From positions 1 to 37,823 of the forward strand of contig JAHDPQ010000124.1 of NCBI GenBank assembly GCA_018434245.1: a stretch of 37,823 nt of DNA, in the 5' to 3' direction. The notes beneath the pieces were generated by a model. It saw only the letters and a program-made list of their open reading frames with translations. It had not been told where the DNA came from and did no database searches. Below, piece after piece: positions 13,946 through 21,629 of the stretch. The position numbers were made by a program, and so were the translations under genes. This stretch comes from Oscillospiraceae bacterium (GTDB taxonomy: Bacteria; Bacillota; Clostridia; Oscillospirales; Ruminococcaceae). Each line of letters begins with the position of its first letter. Within the stretch, counting starts at the first letter, position 1.

Positions 13946-15106
13946 ATGTCGTTGGGTAATAGAATTAAAGAGCAAAGAAAAAGGGCGGGAATGTCGCAAG
14001 AAAAGGTAGCAGAACTTGTCGGGGTCAGCCGACAGGCTGTTACAAAATGGGAAGCAGACTTATCTGCTCCAAGCACAGAAAACCTCTTTGCGTTAGCTAA
14101 AATCTTTAGAACAACAGTTGATTTACTGTTAGATACTGGCGAGGATGAAACCTGTCGATCTTCCGCCGAGCAGACCTATTACCTTTACAAAATGGAAGAA
14201 GCGAAAAAAGCAGCGGCGTTGCAGAAAAAGAGAAAACAGATTATTCGTATAGCAGCTATAATTGCAATATGCTATCTCGTTATTTTTTTCATTGGTTGGT
14301 TGATAACTGGCGGGTCAGCCGGGCGCAATACTGTATTTGACTGGCTGTCTCACTACTATCCGTTACTTATCGCAGCAGCAGTCTCCATTCTTTCCGCGTT
14401 GTTGGGTAAATATCGTCTTTCGGTAGTAACCCTTGCGGCCTGTACGGGTGGGGTACTCTTGGGGACATTATTGGGACGAGATTTCACAGGCCCCAAAGAC
14501 AGTATGAGTTATTACGGGTGGGCAATTTGGGGGGCAATCTTTCTTGTTTCATTCGTCGCGGGAATTATATGGGAAGTCTTTATTTCGCGGAAAGAAAACC
14601 CAAATAAGAAAAAAGTATGGTTATTGTCTGGAATTACACTAGCAATCGTGATTTTGATAGCGGTGATTTCTATAAGTTTTGTGCCGAAATATTCACAACC
14701 GGCATATTCTGTTGGTTCTTACAGAGCTTTGATACAGGATTTCACCGGCGAGTCTAAATATCTCTTCCCAAAAGAAGAACATCTCCCAGGCGAAGCCAAA
14801 TCTTCCACTGTTTACCTCAAGTCACGCTTTTCAGTCGAAAAGATTGGTTATGCTATTTACCTTGCGCCGCAGGCCGGGATTTATGACGACTGCTCAATCA
14901 CCTGCCGATTAATCAATTCGCATCCTGACAGTTCAACGGAAATACAATCAGACCTTGAGTATAATGATACGGCTATTCAAATCAGTGGAAACGAAGTAAA
15001 GTTCGAGCTTGATGGATGCCAATATTTTATTCGATTTAGACCTTCGTCGGACGAATTTTCACAAAATGCTGTATCTCTCGCAAAGGCGATAATTGATTTA
15101 GAATAG
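13946..15106 (+). CDS. XRE-family helix-turn-helix regulator with membrane domain
   Basis: The N-terminal 65 residues are a Cro/C1-type HTH: LGNRIKEQRKRAGMSQEKVA, then LVGVSRQAVTKWE and PSTENLFALAKIF. Membrane segments follow: IAAIIAICYLVIFFIGWLI, a pair around LLIAAAVSILSALLG, GWAIWGAIFLVSFVAGIIWE and a last one before residue 235. About 150 extracytoplasmic residues form the C-terminus. The architecture suggests a membrane-tethered regulator responding to an outside signal. The start at 13946 follows GAGGTGG; an earlier in-frame ATG lacks a good site. It is one of few plus-strand genes here, divergent from the Fe-S operon, and does not look part of the shared regulon. Confidence 0.8.
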   Translation: MSLGNRIKEQRKRAGMSQEKVAELVGVSRQAVTKWEADLSAPSTENLFALAKIFRTTVDLLLDTGEDETCRSSAEQTYYLYKMEEAKKAAALQKKRKQIIRIAAIIAICYLVIFFIGWLITGGSAGRNTVFDWLSHYYPLLIAAAVSILSALLGKYRLSVVTLAACTGGVLLGTLLGRDFTGPKDSMSYYGWAIWGAIFLVSFVAGIIWEVFISRKENPNKKKVWLLSGITLAIVILIAVISISFVPKYSQPAYSVGSYRALIQDFTGESKYLFPKEEHLPGEAKSSTVYLKSRFSVEKIGYAIYLAPQAGIYDDCSITCRLINSHPDSSTEIQSDLEYNDTAIQISGNEVKFELDGCQYFIRFRPSSDEFSQNAVSLAKAIIDLE

Positions 15107-15132
15107 TATGGGTAATATAGACATTTCCGGGA

Positions 15133-15336
15133 TCACTCTTTATGTTTTAAGCCTTCCTTATCAACATTTCCGGATACTCCTGCATGTCTAATTTGTCCAT
15201 TACTAACCGTATAAATATATGTTGCATCTGGTTCGTCAGCATATTGAACATGTGTGTTCCATTCATTATTTTGTTTGGAATCAATATTATGCTGGCCGCT
15301 GCCACAAGAAGGAAGGTTTTTTTCGCATTGCCCCAT
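15133..15336 (-). CDS. Small unrecognised frame, possibly a gene remnant
   Basis: A 67-residue frame lies between the end of the DUF134 gene and the end of the XRE gene. Its composition is protein-like (CEKNLPSCGSGQ near the start, then ATYIYTVSNGQIRHAGVSGN), with no hydrophobic stretch. No well-spaced ribosome binding site precedes the ATG, and AGGTGG lies too close. It could be the end of a degraded gene or a short downstream cistron of the DUF134 operon. I do not recognise a family. Confidence 0.25.
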   Translation of the reverse strand: MGQCEKNLPSCGSGQHNIDSKQNNEWNTHVQYADEPDATYIYTVSNGQIRHAGVSGNVDKEGLKHKE

Positions 15337-15379
15337 CCACCTAACGGGACCAAACGTATTACCTCACGAATATATGGTT

Positions 15380-15856
15380 TTATTCTTCCCTCCAGCCATG
15401 TCGCCGGCAGTGTCCCCGGCAGAACCTGCCCTTACAGTTCTGTCCACAGATAATTTTCGTTGAACCGCAGGCAGGGCAAGCATATTCCCCTTTTTTGATG
15501 GATTCCATATTTTCATAGCTTTCCGTCCATTCGTTGCCGCAATCCATGCATTTCACAGGGCAAATATGCCGAGTGAAATTACCGCCCTCTATAAGGATTG
15601 TTTTCCCATTTACCAGACTATCCGCAACTTTTTCTCGCGCCGATAAAAGGATGCGTTGAAAGGTGGGACGGGATACTTCCATCTTTTCGGCGCACTCGCT
15701 CTGCTCAAGTCCTTCCAGATCCTTCAGGCGAATTGCCTCCAGTTCCTCAAGCTTCAGTACGTTTTCCGGTATCTCATCTACACCTTTTTCCGAAGGAATA
15801 AAGTAGGGAACGGTAGGGACGTTTTCAATTCTTCTCCATTTTGTAGGCCTAGCCAT
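15380..15856 (-). CDS. DUF134-family DNA-binding protein
   Basis: This 158-residue protein is a DUF134 member with a sigma-70 region-4-like helix-turn-helix: LEELEAIRLKDLEGLEQSEC, then AEKMEVSRPTFQRILLSARE. The N-terminal RPTKWRRIENVPTVPYF motif is diagnostic. A C-terminal extension holds two CxxC pairs (CMDCG, CPACG) and a CxxxCKGRFCRGHCRRH cluster that would bind zinc or an Fe-S cluster. DUF134 genes often lie beside NifX and Mrp-type genes in anaerobes. Its gene is the last of the DUF1847 operon and overlaps the DUF89 stop by one base. It is one of two obvious candidates for the regulator of the shared motif. Confidence 0.85.
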   Translation of the reverse strand: MARPTKWRRIENVPTVPYFIPSEKGVDEIPENVLKLEELEAIRLKDLEGLEQSECAEKMEVSRPTFQRILLSAREKVADSLVNGKTILIEGGNFTRHICPVKCMDCGNEWTESYENMESIKKGEYACPACGSTKIICGQNCKGRFCRGHCRRHGWREE

Positions 15857-16713
15857 TATATCAACTCCGTTCTATGGCACTTAAAAACATATTCATTTAA
15901 ACTGACCTTCAGCCTTCCGGCTACCATAATGCACTTCGCTTTTAGCAGGAAGAACACCGACCTTCTACAATCGGAAAGCGCCTCAAAATTCCCCTGACCT
16001 TTGCTGATAACAATATCCGCCTTATCAAAAACAGATAGAAATTCCTCTCCGCATTGGTCCAGGATGATACCGGGGGCTCCGCAGCCCGTAGTAATAATAT
16101 CTGCGTAATCATTTAAGCCGGAATCATATGCGTCCTGCAAAGTCGCATCGTTAATAATCGGCTCACTTCTAACCGCATAAGTAATTTTATAACCGGAAAG
16201 GCGTTTAATCAATACCCGGTCAAAGACAGTTTCCCCCGCGTTATCTCCGATGATCAGAATGCTTCTTGCCGACCTAAGTTCTTCTTCAAAGATATCGAGG
16301 TCGCAAACTGAAAACTCCTTTGAAAGCTCTGTTTGAATGCTGCCTTTAATATCTATATTGCCATAGATTGCCGAATCTATAATATTCCCTGTGGCTGCAA
16401 TTTTCAGCGCCCAGTACAATGCGTTTTGTTTTTGCGACAGATAATGCTTGAGAAATGGTTGAATTTTTTTGGCCGCGTCAATATCCCGTTCTTTGATATG
16501 TTTATATGGGTCGGATACACCGGTCAGGCGTTTCACGACATGATGCATATCTTTTACGATGTCCGGTGAATGCCTATATCTTTTATAGTTAGCTAGAATT
16601 CCGAGAGCTTCTTCCATAATTTTAGCCTGTATCTTAGGTTTATCAGTTGCCATTCTCGATGCTTCAAGCACCTGCTTCAATACACATGGCAAGCAGTCAA
16701 GAAATATCTCCAT
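15856..16713 (-). CDS. DUF89/ARMT1-like damage-control phosphatase
   Basis: This 285-residue protein belongs to the DUF89 family of metal-dependent phosphatases thought to remove damaged or harmful phosphometabolites. The N-terminus MEIFLDCLPCVLKQVLEA carries the Cys-xx-Cys of the microbial subfamily. IIGDNAGETVFDRVLI holds the metal-binding Asp-Asn pair, and VISKGQGNFEAL and LKAKC are conserved later motifs. It would act in the cytosol on an unknown phosphate ester. Gene order: 30 bases after the CGGC gene, one-base overlap (TAATG) with DUF134. Confidence 0.85.
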   Translation of the reverse strand: MEIFLDCLPCVLKQVLEASRMATDKPKIQAKIMEEALGILANYKRYRHSPDIVKDMHHVVKRLTGVSDPYKHIKERDIDAAKKIQPFLKHYLSQKQNALYWALKIAATGNIIDSAIYGNIDIKGSIQTELSKEFSVCDLDIFEEELRSARSILIIGDNAGETVFDRVLIKRLSGYKITYAVRSEPIINDATLQDAYDSGLNDYADIITTGCGAPGIILDQCGEEFLSVFDKADIVISKGQGNFEALSDCRRSVFFLLKAKCIMVAGRLKVSLNEYVFKCHRTELI

Positions 16714-16743
16714 CTCATCCCTCCATTATCTTAGCTGTTCGGC

Positions 16744-17076
16744 TTAGTGGGTGTAATCGATGATTTTGATCGATTCACCCAGTTTTTTTACAATGGCTTC
16801 TTTGATTGCTTGTGCATGCGGGCAGGGAAAACCAATCGGATTTCCTCTCGTAATACAGGAGGCCAAAACGATTGTGTCCGCACCCCGCTTAACCATTTCG
16901 GCAGTTCTCGTTACGGCCCTTTTACCGGGACAGCCACCGCATGTATTAAATCCGATGACTTCAATCTCACCCTCAACATTTTCAAACGCGCATTTCTTTT
17001 CCCGCATAACTTTAAAATCAGTGGTGCCGGGACACATATCCTCCGTCTGCATACACCGAATAATGCCTGCTTTCAT
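16744..17076 (-). CDS. CGGC-domain protein (second of two)
   Basis: This 110-residue protein has the family motif NTCGGCPGK near residue 45, an N-terminal IIRCMQTEDMCPGTTDF, and IGFPCPHAQ. Seven cysteines are present. It is shorter than the homologue at 9350-9811 but shares the same order of motifs, from the metal-binding start through a CGGC loop to a cysteine before the final helix. The role is unknown; the association with DUF1847, itself rich in cysteines, suggests metal or sulfur handling. It lies 18 bases after the DUF1847 gene. Confidence 0.83.
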   Translation of the reverse strand: MKAGIIRCMQTEDMCPGTTDFKVMREKKCAFENVEGEIEVIGFNTCGGCPGKRAVTRTAEMVKRGADTIVLASCITRGNPIGFPCPHAQAIKEAIVKKLGESIKIIDYTH

Positions 17077-17094
17077 AATATGACCTCCCCTAAA

Positions 17095-17724
17095 CTATTT
17101 TTGTTGCTTGTATAATTTGCTCTTATAATAGCTGTCAGACAGATACAGCGCGCCTATGGGGTTATGCGCTAAAACCCGATCCTTCACGGCAAATACGGTA
17201 ACTGGCGCATCGGAGTATTTAATGAACAGGGAATCATGACCGACGCATAATCCCAGAATGATATTTAATTCAGTTTGCGCCTTGTTCAGGAAAACCGCCT
17301 GCCCGATGGGATTACACATCGGCTCATATGTACCGGGGCGGACCTTTTCATTCTCTTTAATTCCTAAAAACTCTTTGGGGATGCTTCCGTTTTTACATGC
17401 GATGGATTGCACTTCAAAGCCGTTGTGCATCAGGATTTTGCAAAGAGTATTTGCTTCTTTTGCCAGTCCTACACAAAAAGCCAGCCCCAGCTTTTTATAG
17501 CCGCACTTGTTAGCGAAATCCATAATTTCTTCAAGCCTTGTTTTTTTGCAATACCCCTCCGCTTCCGTCAGAGCGGAACAATATGCCAGTTTTTTATTAT
17601 CTTCATCCTGATATAATTCTTTGACTTTTTCTTGTTCTTCCTCATTGCAGGGGCAATTCAGCGGTGTTTTATCGAGTTCTCCCGTTCTACAGCTTCGATT
17701 CCCGCACATCGCGCATGTATACAT
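17095..17724 (-). CDS. DUF1847-family cysteine-rich protein
   Basis: This 209-residue protein opens with a metal-binding segment (CAMCGNRSC, then CPCNEEEQ) and continues with AYCSALTEAEGYCKKTRLEE, LGLAFCVGLAKEANTLCKIL, MCNPIGQA and ILGLCVGHDSLF. The pattern is that of the DUF1847 family of predicted metal-binding proteins from anaerobes. Its many conserved cysteines and the LCVGHDSLFIKYSDAPVT core suggest a redox or metal-trafficking protein, but no reaction is known. It is the first gene of a four-gene operon and carries the shared operator in its promoter 57 bases upstream. Confidence 0.82.
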   Translation of the reverse strand: MYTCAMCGNRSCRTGELDKTPLNCPCNEEEQEKVKELYQDEDNKKLAYCSALTEAEGYCKKTRLEEIMDFANKCGYKKLGLAFCVGLAKEANTLCKILMHNGFEVQSIACKNGSIPKEFLGIKENEKVRPGTYEPMCNPIGQAVFLNKAQTELNIILGLCVGHDSLFIKYSDAPVTVFAVKDRVLAHNPIGALYLSDSYYKSKLYKQQK

Positions 17725-17787
17725 ACTCTCGCTTCTTTCTTTATTCTCTTATCGATCACTCGGAACAGACGATATGATGACATTTAT

Positions 17788-17819
17788 ATGTTAATCAAAT
17801 AATGGGCATATGTCAACAT
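17788..17819 (-). promoter_or_regulatory. Promoter with shared operator (copy 2), for the DUF1847 operon
   Basis: Minus strand TTGACA (17816-17811), 17-bp spacer, TAACAT (17793-17788). The operator copy at 17800-17819 reads TAATGGGCATATGTCAACAT on the plus strand, in the same register over the -35 box and spacer as the other copies. Confidence 0.75.
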
Positions 17820-17900
17820 CGCTTACCGTAACGAGGTTTTGCAGGCACGCCCAGCAAGAAAATGCATATTTTCATATGATCGGTTACAGCAAATTCGCAT

Positions 17901-18752
17901 CTAAATCAGGCCAAGGCGCTGTATAAGTTTTGGAAGCTCAGCTTCAAAATGAACGCCGAACCTTCTGTCTGTTCCGGCTTTTTTCGTGCGCGCGATGCTG
18001 GCCGCAGTAAAGTCCACAGCGTTCCTTACGGCTTTAGACAACTCGCATCCATTTATAAGAGAGCTAACCAGCACGCTGCCAAACACATCTCCCGTGCCAG
18101 GGTAATATCCTTTAACGAGTTCGGAGAAGGCATATTCAACTTTTTTCGATGCGGCATCATAGCTTGCAGCACCGATTGTCTTATCGTTGAAATGAACCCC
18201 GGTAATCACGATTTGTTTCGGACCCAGAGTGGCAAGCCGTTTCAACACCTGTTCTATGTAAAGTTGAGTATAGGGGCCTTTCTGATATGGCTCTCCCAGA
18301 AGGAACACCGCTTCCGTTATGTTCGGTATGATGATATCAGCTTTTTGACAGAGCTTTCTCATCCCTTGCGGAAAGGTATTCGGAAAGCTTTTATATAACA
18401 TGCCATTATCAGCCATGACAGGATCAACAATAATTAATTGTCCTTGGGTTGCGAATAGGTCAAATATTTTCGACACGATATCCAGTTGCTTAGTTGATCC
18501 CAAAAAACCCGTATAAACTGCATCAAATTTTAAGTGGAGCGACTGCCAATGGTTCATGATGGCGAGCATATCGTCCGACAAATCTCGGTAGGTATACCCT
18601 GCAATACCGCCCGTATGGGTGGAAAGCAAGGCGGTTGGGATTATGCTGACTTCAATCCCGGTTGCTGAAATGATAGGAAGCGCCACCGTTAAAGAACACT
18701 TTCCAAAGCAGGATATATCGTGAATTGCGGCAATGCGCTTTTGTTGAAGCAT
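17901..18752 (-). CDS. Pyridoxal/pyridoxamine kinase
   Basis: This 283-residue protein is a ribokinase-like PfkB/PdxK/PdxY enzyme that would phosphorylate pyridoxal or pyridoxamine, feeding pyridoxal phosphate-dependent enzymes. It shows AIHDISCFGKCSLTVALPI at the N-terminus, STHTGGI, VDPVMADNG with the metal-linked Asp, PNITEA, and the anion-hole motif YYPGTGDVFGSVL near the C-terminus. Length is normal. It stands alone between two operons, on the same strand. GAGGT lies eleven bases before the ATG. No shared-motif promoter is present. Confidence 0.88.
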   Translation of the reverse strand: MLQQKRIAAIHDISCFGKCSLTVALPIISATGIEVSIIPTALLSTHTGGIAGYTYRDLSDDMLAIMNHWQSLHLKFDAVYTGFLGSTKQLDIVSKIFDLFATQGQLIIVDPVMADNGMLYKSFPNTFPQGMRKLCQKADIIIPNITEAVFLLGEPYQKGPYTQLYIEQVLKRLATLGPKQIVITGVHFNDKTIGAASYDAASKKVEYAFSELVKGYYPGTGDVFGSVLVSSLINGCELSKAVRNAVDFTAASIARTKKAGTDRRFGVHFEAELPKLIQRLGLI

Positions 18753-18864
18753 AGTTCTTTTATACCTCGAATGCTTATAAGATTGCGTTTTTTCTGTACT
18801 GTGTCGCAGCTATCAAGCTGAGTAATATTATAGTTGAATTTATTAGGTATAGCGAATATATTTG

Positions 18865-19809
18865 CTATTCTTGTATATCCTTCCGGTAAAACTTCTTGCC
18901 CTCGTATTGGAACTCAAGCAATTCACCTTTTTCCAGCATCTCGGTTACAATCTTTTTATCAGCCTTTCTTTTCCTCAATAGTTCATCAATAATATCTTCT
19001 CTGACCGGATGCACCGACGCAATGCTTAACAGATCATCCGCAACAGATTCGGTAAAGAAAAAACCTTCCTCTTTTTCATCTCCGGTGATACATTCGACGT
19101 CTGCTCCGGATATATTGCGAATGATTCGGGCGGCGCTGGAAAGGCTGGCCTTTGAAGCTCTCTTTACGCTGCTTTCAGCCGGGGGACGGGAAGGGACCAA
19201 AATATAGGCTTTGCTCGGTCGTATCAACGATAACTGCTCCGCAATCTTTCCAATACAGGCTTCATGGTCGTTTACCCCCTCCACAAGCATCGTCTCGGTG
19301 ACCAGCGTGCCCTGATATTCTTTTGAAAACTCGATCATCCCGTTCAGAATTTCCTTATGGCTCAATGTACCGTGCGGCCTGTCTATTTTATGCCAGATAT
19401 CTTCCTCAGCGGCATCAACGCTGACCGATACCCAGTCCGCTTTCATCAGATCTTCCTTAACCTCGTCCATCCACAGAAGCGACGCATTGGTAATAACGGC
19501 AATTTTAATGTTGAATTGCTTGAGCAAGCCGATCTCCGCTCCCAAGTTGATATCCAAAGTCGGCTCACCATCCGGGACAAAGGAGAAATAATCAGCGCGC
19601 CTGTTCTCCGCTTCAAGCTGTTTCAGCTTGGTTTCGGCCTCATGGCAGATATCCTCGGGCTTGTAAAACGCACGCCGTTTTATCTGCATCCTGTCTGTTC
19701 TTCCAAGCTGGCAGTAAATACAGGAATAGGAGCAGGTCTTGGGCGGAATGTTATTAACCCCAATGCTTTGTCCCAAGCGCCTTGACGGCACCGGTCCGTA
19801 TACAATCAT
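18865..19809 (-). CDS. Radical SAM protein of the COG0731-like group
   Basis: This 314-residue enzyme has the cluster motif CSYSCIYCQLG near residue 27 after an N-terminal YGPVPSRRLGQSIGVNN, a phrase typical of this group, then FVPDGEPTLD in place of the usual GGEP, and ITNASLLW. The reaction is unknown; some relatives of the fold modify tRNA. The C-terminal 80 residues look like a winged-helix segment (IIDELLRKRKADKKIVTEML). It overlaps the upstream peptide deformylase gene by four bases and closes the ferredoxin operon. Two further members of the superfamily in the window are HydE and HydG. Confidence 0.87.
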   Translation of the reverse strand: MIVYGPVPSRRLGQSIGVNNIPPKTCSYSCIYCQLGRTDRMQIKRRAFYKPEDICHEAETKLKQLEAENRRADYFSFVPDGEPTLDINLGAEIGLLKQFNIKIAVITNASLLWMDEVKEDLMKADWVSVSVDAAEEDIWHKIDRPHGTLSHKEILNGMIEFSKEYQGTLVTETMLVEGVNDHEACIGKIAEQLSLIRPSKAYILVPSRPPAESSVKRASKASLSSAARIIRNISGADVECITGDEKEEGFFFTESVADDLLSIASVHPVREDIIDELLRKRKADKKIVTEMLEKGELLEFQYEGKKFYRKDIQE

Positions 19810-20294
19810 ATAGTTTTAACCTCCGATAAATCATTCTGGTTTATAAGCGATCCGGGTATCGCTTTGTCTATAAACAATATCCCATCCAAGTGATCGATCT
19901 CATGACAAAGAGCGCGCGCCAGCAGCCCGGTGCCCTCCAAGACAAGCGGCTTCCCGTTTTCATCAAGCGCTTTTACCACGACCTTTTCGGGGCGTTTGAC
20001 CTCGCCATAAATGCCCGGAATGCTCAGGCAGCCTTCCGCCTCCTGCTGCTCTCCATCAGCCTCTACGATCACGGGATTGATCAGTTTGATAAGTCCTTCT
20101 CCAATGTCGAGCACGACAAGTCTTCTTAATATGCCAACCTGGGGAGCAGCCAGTCCAGCTCCGTCCGCATGGTACATGGTTTCAGCCATATCTTCAAGCA
20201 AGGAGCGAATCCGGCTGTTGACATTATCAACACTCCTTGCTTTTTTTCTTAAAATATCATCGGTCTGATAGTTCATAATGCTTCGCAGCGCCAC
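19806..20294 (-). CDS. def: Peptide deformylase
   Basis: This metalloenzyme removes the formyl group from nascent proteins. All three motifs are present: GAGLAAPQVG (residues 45-54), EGCLS with the metal-ligand Cys (87-91) and HEIDH with two His ligands (131-135). The frame runs further upstream through ATG codons, but AGGAGG lies seven bases before a GTG at 20294, which gives MALRSIMN, the usual start of the family, and a 162-residue protein. It sits in the ferredoxin/DUF5320 operon, after a perfect 15-bp hairpin, and overlaps the radical SAM gene. Confidence 0.93.
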   Translation of the reverse strand: MALRSIMNYQTDDILRKKARSVDNVNSRIRSLLEDMAETMYHADGAGLAAPQVGILRRLVVLDIGEGLIKLINPVIVEADGEQQEAEGCLSIPGIYGEVKRPEKVVVKALDENGKPLVLEGTGLLARALCHEIDHLDGILFIDKAIPGSLINQNDLSEVKTI

Positions 20295-20328
20295 AGACAT
20301 CCCTCCTTTACTTATAAAGAGTATTGCA

Positions 20329-20365
20329 TGAGAATAAGGCAGGTAGCAATCCTGCCTTATTCTCA
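20329..20365. repeat. Perfect 15-bp inverted repeat in the operon gap before def
   Basis: TGAGAATAAGGCAGG (20329-20343) and its exact complement (20351-20365) surround the loop TAGCAAT. No T-run follows on either strand, so it is a poor intrinsic terminator. As RNA it would be a very stable hairpin between the DUF5320 stop and the def ribosome binding site, suited to processing or differential mRNA stability. Confidence 0.6.
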
Positions 20366-20377
20366 CAGATCAGACGA

Positions 20378-20719
20378 TTATTCCTCGTCTTCCTTCAAAC
20401 GCGAAAGGCGCTTTTTTACCTGCTGAAGCTGTTTTTCCAGAAACTCCGCCTGATTGCTCAAAAGCTCTCTTTCATCGGGAGCCTCTTCGTCTGCTCCAGC
20501 ATACGCGGGGTATCCATAGCCATAGCGCGCCCATCCCGGCAATCCGGTCGCATTGAACATTCTGCGGAAGCCGCGTCCTCTACCGAATCCGCATCCAAAG
20601 CCTCCTGCGTATCCAACCGGATTCGCATAGCCCGGAGCCGCAAAGCCCGCGCAGTAGCCCGCGCCTCTTCCCGTCATCCGGCCCATTCCCATCGGGCCTG
20701 TCCCGTCTCCTCTCGGCAT
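20378..20719 (-). CDS. DUF5320-family Gly-rich protein (longer copy)
   Basis: This 113-residue protein starts MPRGDGTGPMGMGRMTGRGA, a phrase typical of DUF5320 proteins from anaerobes. The middle is rich in Gly, Tyr and Phe with two cysteines (AGYCAG, GFGCGFG) and a GRGRGFRRMF motif. A C-terminal coiled coil of about 40 residues follows (ELLSNQAEFLEKQLQQVKKR). Function is unknown; the family is common near NifX and Mrp-type genes. The ATG at 20719 follows GGAGGT; an earlier ATG adds three residues. A shorter paralogue lies directly upstream. Confidence 0.75.
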   Translation of the reverse strand: MPRGDGTGPMGMGRMTGRGAGYCAGFAAPGYANPVGYAGGFGCGFGRGRGFRRMFNATGLPGWARYGYGYPAYAGADEEAPDERELLSNQAEFLEKQLQQVKKRLSRLKEDEE

Positions 20720-20752
20720 AGTTCTCACCTCCTTTCAGCACTATACGTTCCC

Positions 20753-20968
20753 TTACTTTCGGCCCCTGCGATTTGCCCATCGGTAAGCAAGGTATCCGCA
20801 TCCGGGCAGCAAGCCCGCAAGCCAAAACATCCGTCTGAATCCCCGGCCCCGACCAAGGCCCAACCTTTGGCCAAAGCCTGAATTCATATATCCGGGAGTT
20901 CTGAAGCCTGCGCTTCGTCCCGTCAGCGGTCCCATGCCCACGGGACCCGTTCCGTTTCCTCTCGGCAC
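20753..20968 (-). CDS. DUF5320-family Gly-rich protein (short copy)
   Basis: A GTG start at 20968, six bases after GGAGGT, gives a protein of about 70 residues that opens PRGNGTGPVGMGPLTGRSAG, repeats the GRGRGFRRMF motif of its neighbour and ends in a short hydrophobic stretch (FWLAGLLPGCGYLAY) and basic tail. The coiled coil of the longer copy is missing. An ATG 18 bases upstream would put the ribosome binding site inside the gene. The two are tandem paralogues, 33 bases apart, and probably arose by duplication. Confidence 0.72.
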   Translation of the reverse strand: MPRGNGTGPVGMGPLTGRSAGFRTPGYMNSGFGQRLGLGRGRGFRRMFWLAGLLPGCGYLAYRWANRRGRK

Positions 20969-20995
20969 ATTTCCACCTCCATGCATCTATTGTTT

Positions 20996-21388
20996 TCACT
21001 CAGAAAGCTTCTCAAGCTGCCGGTCAATCTGATCTGCCGTTTCGGGGCTGATCAGGTGTTCCATACGGCAGGCGTCCTCTGCGGCTATGGCAGCTTCGAC
21101 GCCGAGGATATCATGAAGAAACTTTTTGAGCAATTCGTACCTTCTTTTTATATCGGCAGCCGCTTTTCGGCCATTCTCCGTTAAGGAGACAGCGCCATAC
21201 TTTTCTTTGGTAACGTATCCCGCCTCCCTGAGAACATTCATCATGCTGCTTACGCTGGCTTTTGAAATACCAAGCGCGCTTGCGATGTCTGTCGAACGGA
21301 TGCCTTCTTCACTCGATAGCTCCAGCATAACCTTCAAATAATTCTCTTTGGACGGAGTTATTTTCCCTGTATGGCTGTTTCCCTTCAT
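20996..21388 (-). CDS. DtxR/MntR-family metal-dependent regulator
   Basis: This 130-residue protein has the DtxR winged helix (KENYLKVMLEL, RSTDIASALGISKASVSSMM, NVLREAGYV) followed by the metal-binding and dimerisation helices, with Glu, Asp, Cys and His ligands in AAEDACRMEHLIS. It lacks the C-terminal SH3-like domain, as MntR does. Such proteins bind palindromes of about 20 bp when loaded with iron or manganese. Its gene is inside the ferredoxin operon, itself under the shared motif, so it is a strong candidate for the protein that reads the motif and autoregulates. Gap to the upstream gene: four bases. Confidence 0.87.
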   Translation of the reverse strand: MKGNSHTGKITPSKENYLKVMLELSSEEGIRSTDIASALGISKASVSSMMNVLREAGYVTKEKYGAVSLTENGRKAAADIKRRYELLKKFLHDILGVEAAIAAEDACRMEHLISPETADQIDRQLEKLSE

Positions 21389-21392
21389 TTCT

Positions 21393-21605
21393 CTAAGAGT
21401 CTCTTATCATGGCCGTCCCGCACTTCGGGCATTTCATTGAAGTGCAGGGCATACCGACCACATGCTTGGTTTTCTCTCCGCATTTCGGACAAACACAATA
21501 TCCTGTCGGGCCCGCGCCCATTGGTCCGCGTTGTCCGCCCCGTCCCGTGCCCCGCCCAAGCACAGGTCCTTTGCCAAGCGGTCCTGTTCCGTCTCTTCCA
21601 GGCAT
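21393..21605 (-). CDS. Gly-rich DUF5320-like N-terminus fused to a zinc ribbon
   Basis: The protein (70 residues from the ATG at 21605, nine bases after GGGAGG) starts MPGRDGTGPLGKGPVLGRGT, the same phrase as the two DUF5320 proteins, then passes into a rubredoxin-like zinc ribbon, CPKCGEK about 25 residues before CPKCGTA. The glycine-rich head may be a shared targeting or binding motif. The ribbon would hold Zn or Fe. No enzyme domain is visible. It lies between the ferredoxin and DtxR genes with gaps of 24 and 4 bases. Confidence 0.7.
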   Translation of the reverse strand: MPGRDGTGPLGKGPVLGRGTGRGGQRGPMGAGPTGYCVCPKCGEKTKHVVGMPCTSMKCPKCGTAMIRDS

Positions 21606-21629
21606 ACTACAAAACCTCCCTTTCAAAAG

